A stretch of 9,020 nt of DNA from the NCBI GenBank assembly GCA_021801945.1, contig JAKABE010000110.1, forward strand, positions 1 through 9,020, read 5' to 3'. The stretch comes from Acidobacteriota bacterium. GTDB taxonomy: Bacteria > Acidobacteriota > Terriglobia > Terriglobales > Acidobacteriaceae. The notes under the pieces are model-generated. The model searched no databases. It worked only from the letters and a program-made list of their open reading frames with translations, and had not been told where the DNA came from. A program made the translations under genes and the position numbers. Below, piece by piece: positions 1 to 6,913 of the stretch; the stretch's first letter is position 1, and each line of letters starts with the position of its first letter.

Positions 1-972
1 CAGACGGGTGACCTCGCCGAGAATCGGGAACGAAGAAGAGTATGAGCCGAGAAGGGTCTTCTCATCCACACAAACCGCCGCCGGGTCGATGGTGGCCTCG
101 CCGTGCTGGGTTTGGGCAAAGAGCAGAACCTTGCCGCCGGGGCGGACGGCGTCCATAGCGGTGCGGATGAGCGCATTCCCGCCCACCGCGAGGATGACGG
201 CGTCGGCACCACGGCCATCGGTCTCCGCAAAGACGCGCTCGACCACGCTCTCCTTGTCGGCGTGAATCGGATCCTTGAGGCCGAAGCGGGCGGCGATGGC
301 GTGGCGCTCAGGGAAAAGGTCGGAGGTGAGGACGCGGGCGCCGGCACGGCGCGCCAAGGCGGCGTGCATGAGCCCGATGGGGCCCTGGCCGATGACCAGT
401 ACGGTGTCGTCGGAGGCCAAGTTAAGCATTTTGACGCCCTTCAAAACGGTGTTCAGCGGCTCGACGAAGGCCGCCTGCTCGAAGGGTACGCCGTCGGGAA
501 TTTTAACCACGCCGCCGCGGGCCACCACAAAGTCCATCACGCGTACGTACTCGGCAAATCCGCCGCCGGAGGGCTCAAAGCCCGCGGTGGCGCCGGTCTT
601 CTTGTAGAGCGGGCACTGCGCCGGAGTCTGCTTGCGGCAGTAATAGCACTCGCCGCAAGGGACGTGGTGAAAGCTCATCACGCGGTCGCCCAGGGCATAG
701 CCGGCGACGCCTTCGCCCACGGCAGCCACGATTCCGGCCATCTCGTGGCCAAAGATGCGGGGCGCGGAGTGCGAGCCCATGTGAATTTTCTTGAGATCGG
801 TGCCGCAAACACCGCATGTAGCAATCTTGATCAACAACTCACCGGGGCCGATGCGAGGCACGGGAACGGTTTCCACGCGCATATCGTTGATGCCGTGATA
901 GACAACGGCGCGCATAGAGGCGGGAATGGAAGAAGCGACCTGGGATGCGGGGCTGGAAATTTGGGTAGCCAT
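1..972 (-). CDS. Zinc-dependent medium-chain alcohol dehydrogenase, 3' end cut off by the window
   Basis: Translating the minus strand from the ATG at 972 gives 324 open residues running off the left edge. Seen in the sequence: a GroES-like N-terminal half with CGVCGTD (C56 the likely catalytic zinc ligand), GHE (H76-E77), four structural-zinc cysteines C106, C109, C112 and C120, and E171 in FVEPL. A Rossmann half follows, with IGQGPIG (G195, G197, G200) and an acidic D218 after the second strand, which favours NAD over NADP. The family (threonine/sorbitol dehydrogenase-like) is usually about 340-350 residues, so roughly 20-30 residues are missing. It oxidises an alcohol or reduces an aldehyde/ketone in the cytoplasm; the substrate cannot be read. 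The start lies 19 bases after the hpnG stop, suggesting one operon. The only SD-like bases (GAGGT, 989-993) are far from the ATG, across a T7/A7 run. A second in-frame ATG at 915 (MRAVVYHG) matches the usual family N-terminus and could be the true start, since the first 19 residues look like an extension. Confidence 0.93.
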   Translation of the reverse strand, partial: MATQISSPASQVASSIPASMRAVVYHGINDMRVETVPVPRIGPGELLIKIATCGVCGTDLKKIHMGSHSAPRIFGHEMAGIVAAVGEGVAGYALGDRVMSFHHVPCGECYYCRKQTPAQCPLYKKTGATAGFEPSGGGFAEYVRVMDFVVARGGVVKIPDGVPFEQAAFVEPLNTVLKGVKMLNLASDDTVLVIGQGPIGLMHAALARRAGARVLTSDLFPERHAIAARFGLKDPIHADKESVVERVFAETDGRGADAVILAVGGNALIRTAMDAVRPGGKVLLFAQTQHGEATIDPAAVCVDEKTLLGSYSSSFPILGEVTRL

Positions 973-991
973 TCGTTTTTTTGTTTTGACC

Positions 992-1669
992 TCACTCACG
1001 GAGAAAATTGAGCAACGACTCCGCAATACTCCGGGAAGCCTTCCTGCTATTTTCACCCATACGCGTCAATGCGGGCCAGTACCAGGGCCGGAACAGGGCA
1101 AAGCGGACGAAACGGGCAAGCCGGAAGCTGCCGGAGGGGGAGAGAAAACGGTCGAGATCGGGCAGACGGTCATGGAGAGCGTCGCTGATGCCTTTGATGC
1201 AGTAGAACGGAATCTCGCGCATGGCGGCCAACCGGGCGATGGCAGCGGCTTCCATATCCACCAGGCCCGCCCCATAGGTCTCAGCAAGACGCAGCTTCTC
1301 CGCTTCATTGGCGACGCGTGGACTGGTGATGAGCCAAAGATCCCCGGCTCCCGCCTCGCAGGCGAAGCGTTCACCCGTATTCGCGTCAATGACTCCGGCG
1401 GCGTTGTGGGCGCTGCCCGGCAAGAGATCGGGCGTAAGCGCTCCGGCCCAGCCGACGGAGAAGACCAGGTCGATAGGCCCGCCGTCTTCAAGGGCAGCGA
1501 AGGCACGCGTGGCAGCTGGCTGGCCGGCGCCGGCACAGGCGGCGATCCACTCGTCTTCCTCGTTGCGCTGGGCCCAGAAATGGATGCCGTTGCGCATACC
1601 GTGTTGCCAGCCGCGGACCAGCGGCTTGAGCTCGCCGGGCAGGGCGGCGATGATGGCGGTGCGGGTCAT
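992..1669 (-). CDS. hpnG: Hopanoid-associated nucleoside phosphorylase / nucleosidase (HpnG-like)
   Basis: A 225-residue protein of the purine nucleoside phosphorylase / MTA-SAH nucleosidase fold. HpnG in hopanoid producers removes adenine from adenosylhopane, giving the ribosyl (or phosphoribosyl) hopane that leads to bacteriohopanepolyols. Seen: IIAALPGELKPL at residues 6-17, with E13 where MTA nucleosidase has its catalytic Glu; the glycine-rich SVGWAGAL at 71-78; VDMEAAAIA at 137-145, whose M139-E140 match the ribose-binding Met-Glu pair; and KGISD at 159-163, with D163 at the catalytic Asp position. The C-terminal part is basic and aromatic (RFVRFALFRPWYWPAL), which could help it reach a membrane-bound lipid; that is inference. 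The start at 1669 is chosen because its ATGA overlaps the hpnA stop by 4 bases, implying translational coupling, and because the protein then begins in the usual family way. The frame is open upstream to 1861, but that part is antisense to hpnA-type coding and looks random. Assignment to HpnG over a generic nucleosidase rests mainly on the hpnA neighbour. Confidence 0.85.
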   Translation of the reverse strand: MTRTAIIAALPGELKPLVRGWQHGMRNGIHFWAQRNEEDEWIAACAGAGQPAATRAFAALEDGGPIDLVFSVGWAGALTPDLLPGSAHNAAGVIDANTGERFACEAGAGDLWLITSPRVANEAEKLRLAETYGAGLVDMEAAAIARLAAMREIPFYCIKGISDALHDRLPDLDRFLSPSGSFRLARFVRFALFRPWYWPALTRMGENSRKASRSIAESLLNFLRE

Positions 1670-2664
1670 GGCCTGGACGGCGCGTAGCCGTTTTCGCGGA
1701 ACCACTCGATGGCGGAGCGCATGGCCCGATAGACGGGCACGATGCGAAAATCCAACTCCTGTTGGGCGCGGGCACTGGAAGCGAACATCTTCTTGCGGCC
1801 CATGCGGACCTCTTCGAGAGTGGCACGCGGCTCCTTGCCACGGATGCGGCCGGTAATCCACTCCTCGAAGAACGCGTAGGTGGCGGCGATGGCAAAAGGA
1901 ATCTCGACGGTGGGCGAAGGAATACCGGTGATGGCCGACATTTTGTCGAGGATCTGCTTGAGGGTGAGATTCTCGCCGCCCAGGATATAGCGCCGGCCGG
2001 ACTGGCCTTTGGTCAGGACCAGCGCGTGCGCGCGCGCGACTTCGGAGACATCGACGAGATTGAGGCCGGTGTCCACGTAGGCGGGAAACTTGCGGTTGAG
2101 GAAGTCGACAAAGATGCGGCCGGTGGGCGTGGGCTTGCGGTCATTGGGACCAACGGGCGTGGTGGGATTGAGGATGATGACCTGCTGGCCGGCCTGGGCG
2201 GCGGCGACGGCCTCCTGCTCAGCCATGAACTTGGAGCGCTTGTAGTGGCCCACCATGTCGGCCAGCGAGACGGGAGTATCTTCATCGATGACGATGCCGT
2301 CGGTGCGGAAGTGCATGGTGGCCACGCTGGAGGTGTAGACAAAGCGCGGTACGCCGGCCTCGCGGGCCAGACGCAGCAGCGCGCGTGTGCCGTCCACATT
2401 GGCGCGGTACATGGCGGCAGGATCGGGAATCCAGAGGCGGTAGTCGGCGGCAACATGGACGACGGCATCGCAGCCGGCGATGGCCGTGCGGAGGGACTCG
2501 GGGTCGGTAAGGTCACCGAAGAGGGGTTCACCGGGAATGCCTTCGAGGTTGGCGAGATTGCTCGATCTGCGGACGAGGAGGCGCAGAGCGGCACCCTCGG
2601 CGGCCAAGGCGCGCGCCACGTGATGACCGACAAATCCAGTGGCGCCAGTAAGAAAGACCTTCAT
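1666..2664 (-). CDS. hpnA: Hopanoid-associated NAD-dependent sugar epimerase/reductase HpnA
   Basis: A 332-residue extended short-chain dehydrogenase. Seen: an N-terminal nucleotide-binding TGATGFVG (G7, G10, G13); GDLTDPESL near 50-58; HVAADYRLW at 70-78; catalytic TSS at 111-113 and YKRSK at 141-145 (Tyr141, Lys145); NPTTPVGP at 166-173; KPTPTGRI at 177-184; and ILGGENLTL at 227-235. From memory this series, especially AADYRLW, GHYKRSK and PTPTGRI, is characteristic of the HpnA family (hopanoid-associated sugar epimerase) more than of dihydroflavonol reductases, which it is often labelled as. Length is normal for the family. Its exact role in hopanoid biosynthesis is not settled, though sugar or side-chain modification is assumed. 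It leads the minus-strand cluster and overlaps hpnG by 4 bases. The ATG at 2664 is the only possible start: the frame closes at a TGA nine codons upstream, with no other start codon between. No SD is visible, so initiation may be weak or nearly leaderless. Confidence 0.92.
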   Translation of the reverse strand: MKVFLTGATGFVGHHVARALAAEGAALRLLVRRSSNLANLEGIPGEPLFGDLTDPESLRTAIAGCDAVVHVAADYRLWIPDPAAMYRANVDGTRALLRLAREAGVPRFVYTSSVATMHFRTDGIVIDEDTPVSLADMVGHYKRSKFMAEQEAVAAAQAGQQVIILNPTTPVGPNDRKPTPTGRIFVDFLNRKFPAYVDTGLNLVDVSEVARAHALVLTKGQSGRRYILGGENLTLKQILDKMSAITGIPSPTVEIPFAIAATYAFFEEWITGRIRGKEPRATLEEVRMGRKKMFASSARAQQELDFRIVPVYRAMRSAIEWFRENGYAPSRP

Positions 2665-3044
2665 CGAGAAGCACCAAGCGAGTTTTCATTCTAAATCTTC
2701 CCTCGCCGATGGGTTTTCGATTGGACTGGACCGGATTGTGCTTCCTCGGGGTGCCGGATCGAAGGCCAGAGAACGCGGCAGGCGGCGTGCGCGCAGACCA
2801 AGCTGGACGCGGCGAAGGGTGACTTCGAGCAGCGCTTACAGAGAGCTCCGCCGCAACATTTCTCTAACTCCTCCAGCGGCCACACATCCTACGCGGCTGC
2901 AAACGCATCCAAACATTCGCAGTAACGTAGCTTAGCTTTTTCTACTCTGAAACTCACCGAATTAGATATTTCGCCGAGGGAACCGAAGAGAACGATTTCC
3001 AGAAATCTTCTGCAGACAGAGTTCCTTCGGAAAGAGGATAAAAA
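2665..3044. other. Divergent intergenic region with an ORF-like remnant
   Basis: This 380-base spacer separates hpnA (leftward) from the lipoprotein gene (rightward), so it should hold both promoters. In the plus strand, one frame is open from 2695 to a TAA at 2923-2925 (76 codons) with no ATG, GTG or TTG start. Its conceptual product has a charged, helix-like stretch (AQTKLDAAKGDFEQRLQ) followed by a Ser/Ala-rich polar tail, more protein-like than the usual shadow. A T5 run follows at 2937-2941. It could be the decayed end of a lost gene, or chance. The last 100 bases are AT-richer than the neighbours, but I see no convincing -35/-10 pair there. No tRNA or known riboswitch shape was recognised. 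Confidence 0.3.
2688..2693 (-). promoter_or_regulatory. Possible -10 element for the hpnA-hpnG-dehydrogenase operon
   Basis: On the minus strand, TAGAAT matches five of six bases of the TATAAT consensus and lies 23 bases before the hpnA ATG. No good -35 hexamer is found at 16-18 bases upstream. If used, the 5' leader would be about 15-17 bases, consistent with the missing SD. This is a motif match only. Confidence 0.22.
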
Positions 3045-3788
3045 ATGAAGATTGGGGTAGGTCGTATATTTGCTTTTTCGCTCGCAACCTCTCTCGCGTT
3101 GCTGGCTGGGGGCTGCAAACAAGCCTCGAAGCCCGCGGCAAGTCCGCAACAAGCAGTCAAGAGGCCCGCACCGTCAGTGCCTAACATCAAGGTATCGCCA
3201 GCTATCGAGGCAAAGGCGAAAACTCATAAGCCAGGACCGCATGCCAAGAGAAAGCCCGTCAGCGAGGCATTTGGCAGAGGAGAAGCCGCGGTTCACTTCA
3301 AGGGAAGTCCACATCTGCGTTCGTTCTGGGCTGAGCAGCTGGATGTCAATGGCTCCGGTCAGCCGGTCTTAGTCAATGAGGCATGGGACAATCACGCGAA
3401 GATCCTCTACCTCAGCAACGAGCGCACCTTCACGTGCGGGGATGGACAAACGGCCACGGGTTCTACGCTGATGGCTGTCTACGCGAAGGGCAATACGCGC
3501 AAACGGCCAGCCGGTTCGGGCTGGTGGGTCACGCAACTCAATGCCGGGGATTGTGCCGTACCCAGGGCCGGCCTCTATGGTTGCCGTTTTAACGCGGCCG
3601 GCAAGAACAGCGACTGCGGAGAAGCCAACGTGCAATCGGAAGTAGGGGACGTGGTTATTGTTCCATTGCCTGAGTCAGGGGCCTCTCAAGAGGGGGCATC
3701 GGGACAGGCCGCGCCAAGTACAGGTAGCGCGTCTTCCAAAACTACCCATGGTACGTCTTCATCCTCGGGTGGTGGTTCGAGCAAGTAG
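3045..3788 (+). CDS. Predicted lipoprotein of unknown function, four-cysteine core and Ser/Gly tail
   Basis: A 247-residue protein I do not recognise by family. Seen: a signal peptide (basic MKIGVGR, hydrophobic core 8-21) ending in LAGGC, with C24 the likely lipidated cysteine. Alanine at -3 is an acceptable but not ideal lipobox. Residues 25-75 are rich in Pro, Ala and Lys and look like a flexible, positively charged linker. Residues about 80-207 form a compact part with WAEQLDVNG, YLSNERTFTCGDG, GSGWWVTQL, GLYGCRF and VGDVVIVPLP. Its cysteines C131, C170, C180 and C191 could make two disulfides outside the cytoplasm. Residues 209-247 are Ser/Gly/Thr-rich and probably disordered. The start is well supported: GAGGA at 3034-3038 lies six bases before the ATG. 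It should be anchored in the periplasmic face of a membrane or at the surface. It is divergent from hpnA and separated from the next gene by about 190 bases, so it is probably transcribed alone. Confidence 0.85.
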   Translation: MKIGVGRIFAFSLATSLALLAGGCKQASKPAASPQQAVKRPAPSVPNIKVSPAIEAKAKTHKPGPHAKRKPVSEAFGRGEAAVHFKGSPHLRSFWAEQLDVNGSGQPVLVNEAWDNHAKILYLSNERTFTCGDGQTATGSTLMAVYAKGNTRKRPAGSGWWVTQLNAGDCAVPRAGLYGCRFNAAGKNSDCGEANVQSEVGDVVIVPLPESGASQEGASGQAAPSTGSASSKTTHGTSSSSGGGSSK

Positions 3789-3805
3789 CCGAATTGGAAT
3801 GTCAT

Positions 3806-3856
3806 AGGCAGGCGCCCATCCTTGCGCAGGGGTTTCCGCGAGCGTGGGCGCCGCCT
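3806..3856. terminator. Stem-loop after the lipoprotein gene
   Basis: GGCGCCCA at 3811-3818 pairs with TGGGCGCC at 3845-3852. The stem extends by AGGC (3806-3809) against GCCT (3853-3856) across a bulged A at 3810. The 26-base loop could fold further. It begins 17 bases after the lipoprotein stop, a fitting place for a transcription end, but no T-tract follows. It is therefore either a non-canonical terminator or a 3'-end protecting hairpin. Confidence 0.4.
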
Positions 3857-3963
3857 GGAAGTTTGCCTTCGATTTCCCGCGTCGATAGGGAAAGAAGCAA
3901 ACCCATGATCCGCGCGACCGCCTGATCCCGCTGGATATGCTATTGTTTGCCCAGCGGAAGTTT

Positions 3964-3969
3964 GAGGGG
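3964..3969 (+). promoter_or_regulatory. Shine-Dalgarno GAGGGG that decides the transglycosylase start
   Basis: GAGGGG ends nine bases before the ATG at 3979. The alternative in-frame ATG at 3937 has no purine-rich element in front of it. This favours the 472-residue form. Confidence 0.55.
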
Positions 3970-3978
3970 CACCCCCAG

Positions 3979-5397
3979 ATGGCCGACGCGCTGCAACGTC
4001 CTGGTCTCCTGAAGGACTCATTTAACTCCACCCTTGAGATCGCGCGGGCAGATTCAGGTCGGCAGGATGATTCGCCCGAACCCAGTCAGGAAGCCCTCCG
4101 CCGCATCCTCCGCCGCCGCATCCTGCGCCGGTCCTTCGCCGTCGCCGTCTGGTGCGCAACCCTTGCCGGCACCTACATGCTGCTCTCTTACGTGCAGCCG
4201 ATGCCCAGGATCACGCGCGACTTCATTCCGCGAGTCTTCTTCCGCGGCAAGCAGACTATCATGCCGATGCCCAATGGCATCCTCGTGGCCGCGGTGGGCG
4301 CCTACAGGGACGAGCTCACAGCGTACTTGCGCTACGACTACTTGAAAGGGATGCAGAGCCTCGCCGGCCGCAACGTCTTCCTGGTGCCGAGCGAAAGAAC
4401 GGCCGGTCCCGAATACACGCTCTACGTGCAGTTGCCCAACGACCTGTTCACCGCCTGGAATACCATGGGCTACCTGCTGACCGGTGGTTACATCGACACC
4501 TACAAGCTGGAATCCCCGCCCTATTTCGAAGTTCTCCGCTGGGAAAACGAGACCAAACTCTTCAACGCCGCCTACCAACGACCTGTGCGGCAGCGACTCC
4601 TGGAGCTGCCCCGCGACGCGCTCACCTCCGCAGTGGCGAGCTTCATTCTTTTCAAAGTGCGCACTGACCGCCGGGTTCGCCTTCATCTGGAGCCCGCAGC
4701 GGGCAAGGAGCTGACCACCGACGACGCCCGCGACTTTGCGGCCGACATGATCGACGTAGCCCAGTTCTACAACATCCCGCTCCCCATGCTTCTCGGCATC
4801 GGCGCCATGGAAAACAATTACCTCGACATCCGTGGCGACCTGAAGCACGCCGTCTGGAGGCGCTACGCCCAATCCGGCGACATTGTTCTCCGCCGCCGTC
4901 ACGGCCGCGTTCTCGTCAGCAACTACTCCGTTGGCCCGTGGCAAATCACGCGGGAAACCCTGCGCTACGCTCACGACCTCTGCCTGCGCGACCGCAGAAG
5001 CCGCGACTACAGCGAACTCCCCGCACGTCTGCGGCCGCCGCTCAGGCTCAACTTCAATCAACTGAGCACCGGCGTTCTTACCACTTACGCCGGGCTGCTG
5101 TTGCGTCATCTTCTGGATTCCTTCCACGGCAATGTGCAGAAAGCCGAAGGCGCCTACAACGGCGGCAGCCGCGATCCCAATGCTAGGTATTCCGCCGGAG
5201 TGGACATGGTGGCTGACTACGCCCGCAGGGTGATCGGGATGGCCGCCGGCCGTAAAGGCAACGCCATCTCCCAAACGCCAATCATCCTGGCCAAGAAACA
5301 GCAGGCGCAACCCGGCGCCGAACCGGGCTCCGCCAACGCTGCGCTCCCTTCACAAAAGGGTGGGGGACGGAACAGCCCGGTTGCACCGGCCTTTTAA
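3979..5397 (+). CDS. Membrane-anchored lytic-transglycosylase-like protein
   Basis: A 472-residue protein (486 if started at the ATG at 3937). Seen: a polar N-terminus; an Arg-rich stretch (RRILRRRILRRS, about 41-52); one hydrophobic helix at about 52-72, so by the positive-inside rule the rest faces the periplasm; an unrecognised region of about 170 residues; then a lysozyme-like SLT fold at about 255-420. Within that fold are LLGIGAMENNY (E278 the likely catalytic Glu), SVGPWQI at 317-323 (the family's G-x-x-Q segment), GVLTTYAGLLLRHLL and EGAYNGG at 390-396 (usually AYNAG). Family knowledge: such enzymes cut the glycan strands of peptidoglycan without water, leaving anhydro-muramic ends, during wall growth or around secretion machines. 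The C-terminal 40 residues are Gly/Pro/Ala-rich and probably disordered. An open frame of 418 codons on the opposite strand is a shadow. No neighbour points to a specific machine. Confidence 0.82.
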   Translation: MADALQRPGLLKDSFNSTLEIARADSGRQDDSPEPSQEALRRILRRRILRRSFAVAVWCATLAGTYMLLSYVQPMPRITRDFIPRVFFRGKQTIMPMPNGILVAAVGAYRDELTAYLRYDYLKGMQSLAGRNVFLVPSERTAGPEYTLYVQLPNDLFTAWNTMGYLLTGGYIDTYKLESPPYFEVLRWENETKLFNAAYQRPVRQRLLELPRDALTSAVASFILFKVRTDRRVRLHLEPAAGKELTTDDARDFAADMIDVAQFYNIPLPMLLGIGAMENNYLDIRGDLKHAVWRRYAQSGDIVLRRRHGRVLVSNYSVGPWQITRETLRYAHDLCLRDRRSRDYSELPARLRPPLRLNFNQLSTGVLTTYAGLLLRHLLDSFHGNVQKAEGAYNGGSRDPNARYSAGVDMVADYARRVIGMAAGRKGNAISQTPIILAKKQQAQPGAEPGSANAALPSQKGGGRNSPVAPAF

Positions 5398-5605
5398 CCA
5401 GGCGGAGGTCCCGACCCGGCCGAGCCAGATGGGGAGCCAAAGAGCAATGGCAGATGCGGCGGACCCGGCCTGTGCCTCCCGGGTTGATTCGCGGTCCTTC
5501 CCGGTCAGCCAGCTTGCCGGAGTCCCGAAATACGGCACGAAAGCGACTTCGCCCCTTCCAAAATTGGATTTGCTTGAGGCGCGATTCCTGCCCGGTATCC
5601 CCAAC

Positions 5606-5612
5606 GGAGGAA
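5606..5612 (+). promoter_or_regulatory. Strong Shine-Dalgarno GGAGGAA facing an ATA codon
   Basis: GGAGG (5606-5610) sits eight bases before ATA at 5619-5621, the standard distance for a start codon. It is the only good SD in the 220 bases before the propeller gene and marks where translation should begin. Confidence 0.7.
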
Positions 5613-5618
5613 CCCCAA

Positions 5619-6896
5619 ATAAAGCCACTTCTGATTACCCTTGCTCTGGTCTTAGCTGCTGGCCCTGCCGCCACCCAAGCACCCGATGGACTGAAATTGC
5701 CGCCTGGTTTTCAGGCGACGGTCGTGGCCGACGGCCTAGGCCCGGTGCGCCATTTGGCGGTTAGGGCAAACGGCGATATCTACGTCTCGACTCCGGTGGA
5801 CAGACGGCACGCCGGGAGCGGGATTATTGCCCTCCATTTAGGCGTGAACCACAAGGCCGACCGGATCGTGCATTTCAGCACCGTAGACGGCGGGACTGGA
5901 ATTGAATTCTCCAAGGGCGACCTGTATGCCTCCACCGCTTCGGCGGTCTACCGATTCCGGTTCAGCGGCAACAGCCTGTTGCCGGAGAAGGATCCGCAGA
6001 TCGTGGTGGAAGGTCTGCCCGCCTCCCATCCCGGCTTCGCCCGGGCCAAGGTCCCGCTGGCCTTCGATGGAAAAGGAAACCTCTATGTTGCCATTGAGGC
6101 TTCTGGAAATTTCTGCACCGATTCCGAGGCGCGGCCCAAACGCGGCTCTCCGCCGGTGGAGTTGAACCCCTGCCCCGACCTGGGAGAACGTGCGGGAATC
6201 CGGCGTTTCAGCGCCGCCAGAATCGATCAGAAGTTCGCCCGCGGCGGCGCGCAGATTGCCACTGGCCTTCGCGAAACGACTGCGCTCGCTTGGTCTCCTG
6301 ACGATGGGCATCTCTACGTGATCACGGAGGGCGTGGACGAGACTCACAGGTTCTGGCCTCAGTACGTCAGCCGGCAGGCGGAAAATCAAATCGCTGACGG
6401 GATGTACCGCGTCACGCCAGGCGCCAATTTTGGCTGGCCCTACACCTATTACGACGGCGTCCGCAAGCTGCGTCTGATCGCGCCCGCCTACGGCGGCAAC
6501 GGAAACGAGACGGCTCCGCCGGGCAAGTATTCCACCCCGGTGCTCACCTTTCAGCCCCGCGCATCGGAAGTCGATCTGGTGTTCTACACCGGCCGTCAGT
6601 TTCCAGCGTCCTACCGCGATGGAGCCTTCACCGTTCAGCACGGCACCTTCAGGCTTCAGAATGGCGTCCCCAGACATTATGGCTTTGACGTGGTTTTCCT
6701 GCCCTTCAATCGCAGCGGGGTAGCCGGCGCTCCGAGGGTGTTTGCTACCGGATTCGCGGAGTTTGGCGCCTCCAGCAGCAGTCGCGGACGGGCAACCTAC
6801 CGACCCATAGGCGCGGCCGTCGGACCGCACGGATCTCTTTATGTGGCCGATTCGGAAAAAGGCCGGATCTGGCGCATTGCTTACGGAAGCCATTGA
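5619..6896 (+). CDS. Exported PQQ glucose/sorbosone dehydrogenase-family beta-propeller, apparent ATA start
   Basis: A 425-residue protein counted from ATA. Residues 1-21 form a typical signal peptide (xKPLLITLALVLAAGPAATQA), so it should act in the periplasm. The body is a six-bladed propeller of the soluble glucose / L-sorbosone dehydrogenase family: LPPGFQATVVADGL at the start, repeated blade motifs (NGDIYVS, KGNLYVAIE, DGHLYVITEG, GSLYVADSEKGRIWRI), a likely active-site His in ASHPGF (H137), GLRET at 217-221 and ANFGWPYTYYDG at 269-280. C166 and C185 may form a disulfide. Family members oxidise aldoses or related sugars with PQQ, but many relatives have no proven cofactor. Here the usual GLRN is GLRE, so PQQ binding is uncertain. 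The frame is open upstream to an ATG at 5454, but those 55 residues are Arg-rich and would bury the signal peptide. A TTG at 5574 is another possible start, with no good SD. No PQQ synthesis genes are nearby. Confidence 0.85.
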   Translation: MKPLLITLALVLAAGPAATQAPDGLKLPPGFQATVVADGLGPVRHLAVRANGDIYVSTPVDRRHAGSGIIALHLGVNHKADRIVHFSTVDGGTGIEFSKGDLYASTASAVYRFRFSGNSLLPEKDPQIVVEGLPASHPGFARAKVPLAFDGKGNLYVAIEASGNFCTDSEARPKRGSPPVELNPCPDLGERAGIRRFSAARIDQKFARGGAQIATGLRETTALAWSPDDGHLYVITEGVDETHRFWPQYVSRQAENQIADGMYRVTPGANFGWPYTYYDGVRKLRLIAPAYGGNGNETAPPGKYSTPVLTFQPRASEVDLVFYTGRQFPASYRDGAFTVQHGTFRLQNGVPRHYGFDVVFLPFNRSGVAGAPRVFATGFAEFGASSSSRGRATYRPIGAAVGPHGSLYVADSEKGRIWRIAYGSH

Positions 6897-6913
6897 ACGG
6901 GAGCGCCGGAGGC

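Noticed and set aside
103..1011. 302-codon open frame on the plus strand
   Set aside because: It is the mirror of the dehydrogenase on the minus strand, which carries all zinc and Rossmann motifs. The plus product has no domain-like pattern.
1762..2694. 310-codon open frame on the plus strand
   Set aside because: Mirror of hpnA; Gly/Asp-rich composition without domain features.
3937..3978. ATG at 3937 as start of the transglycosylase
   Set aside because: No SD in front of it, whereas GAGGGG precedes the ATG at 3979. It cannot be fully excluded.
4054..5310. 418-codon open frame on the minus strand
   Set aside because: Antisense shadow of the transglycosylase gene, caused by GC-rich third positions. 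It has no recognisable motif, and the plus-strand product has catalytic signatures.
5454..5618. Upstream ATG at 5454 as the start of the propeller protein
   Set aside because: The extra 55 residues are Arg/Pro-rich, would place the signal peptide internally, and have no SD; the strong SD lies at 5606.
5838..6893. 351-codon open frame on the minus strand
   Set aside because: Antisense to the propeller dehydrogenase, whose repeated blade motifs identify the coding strand.
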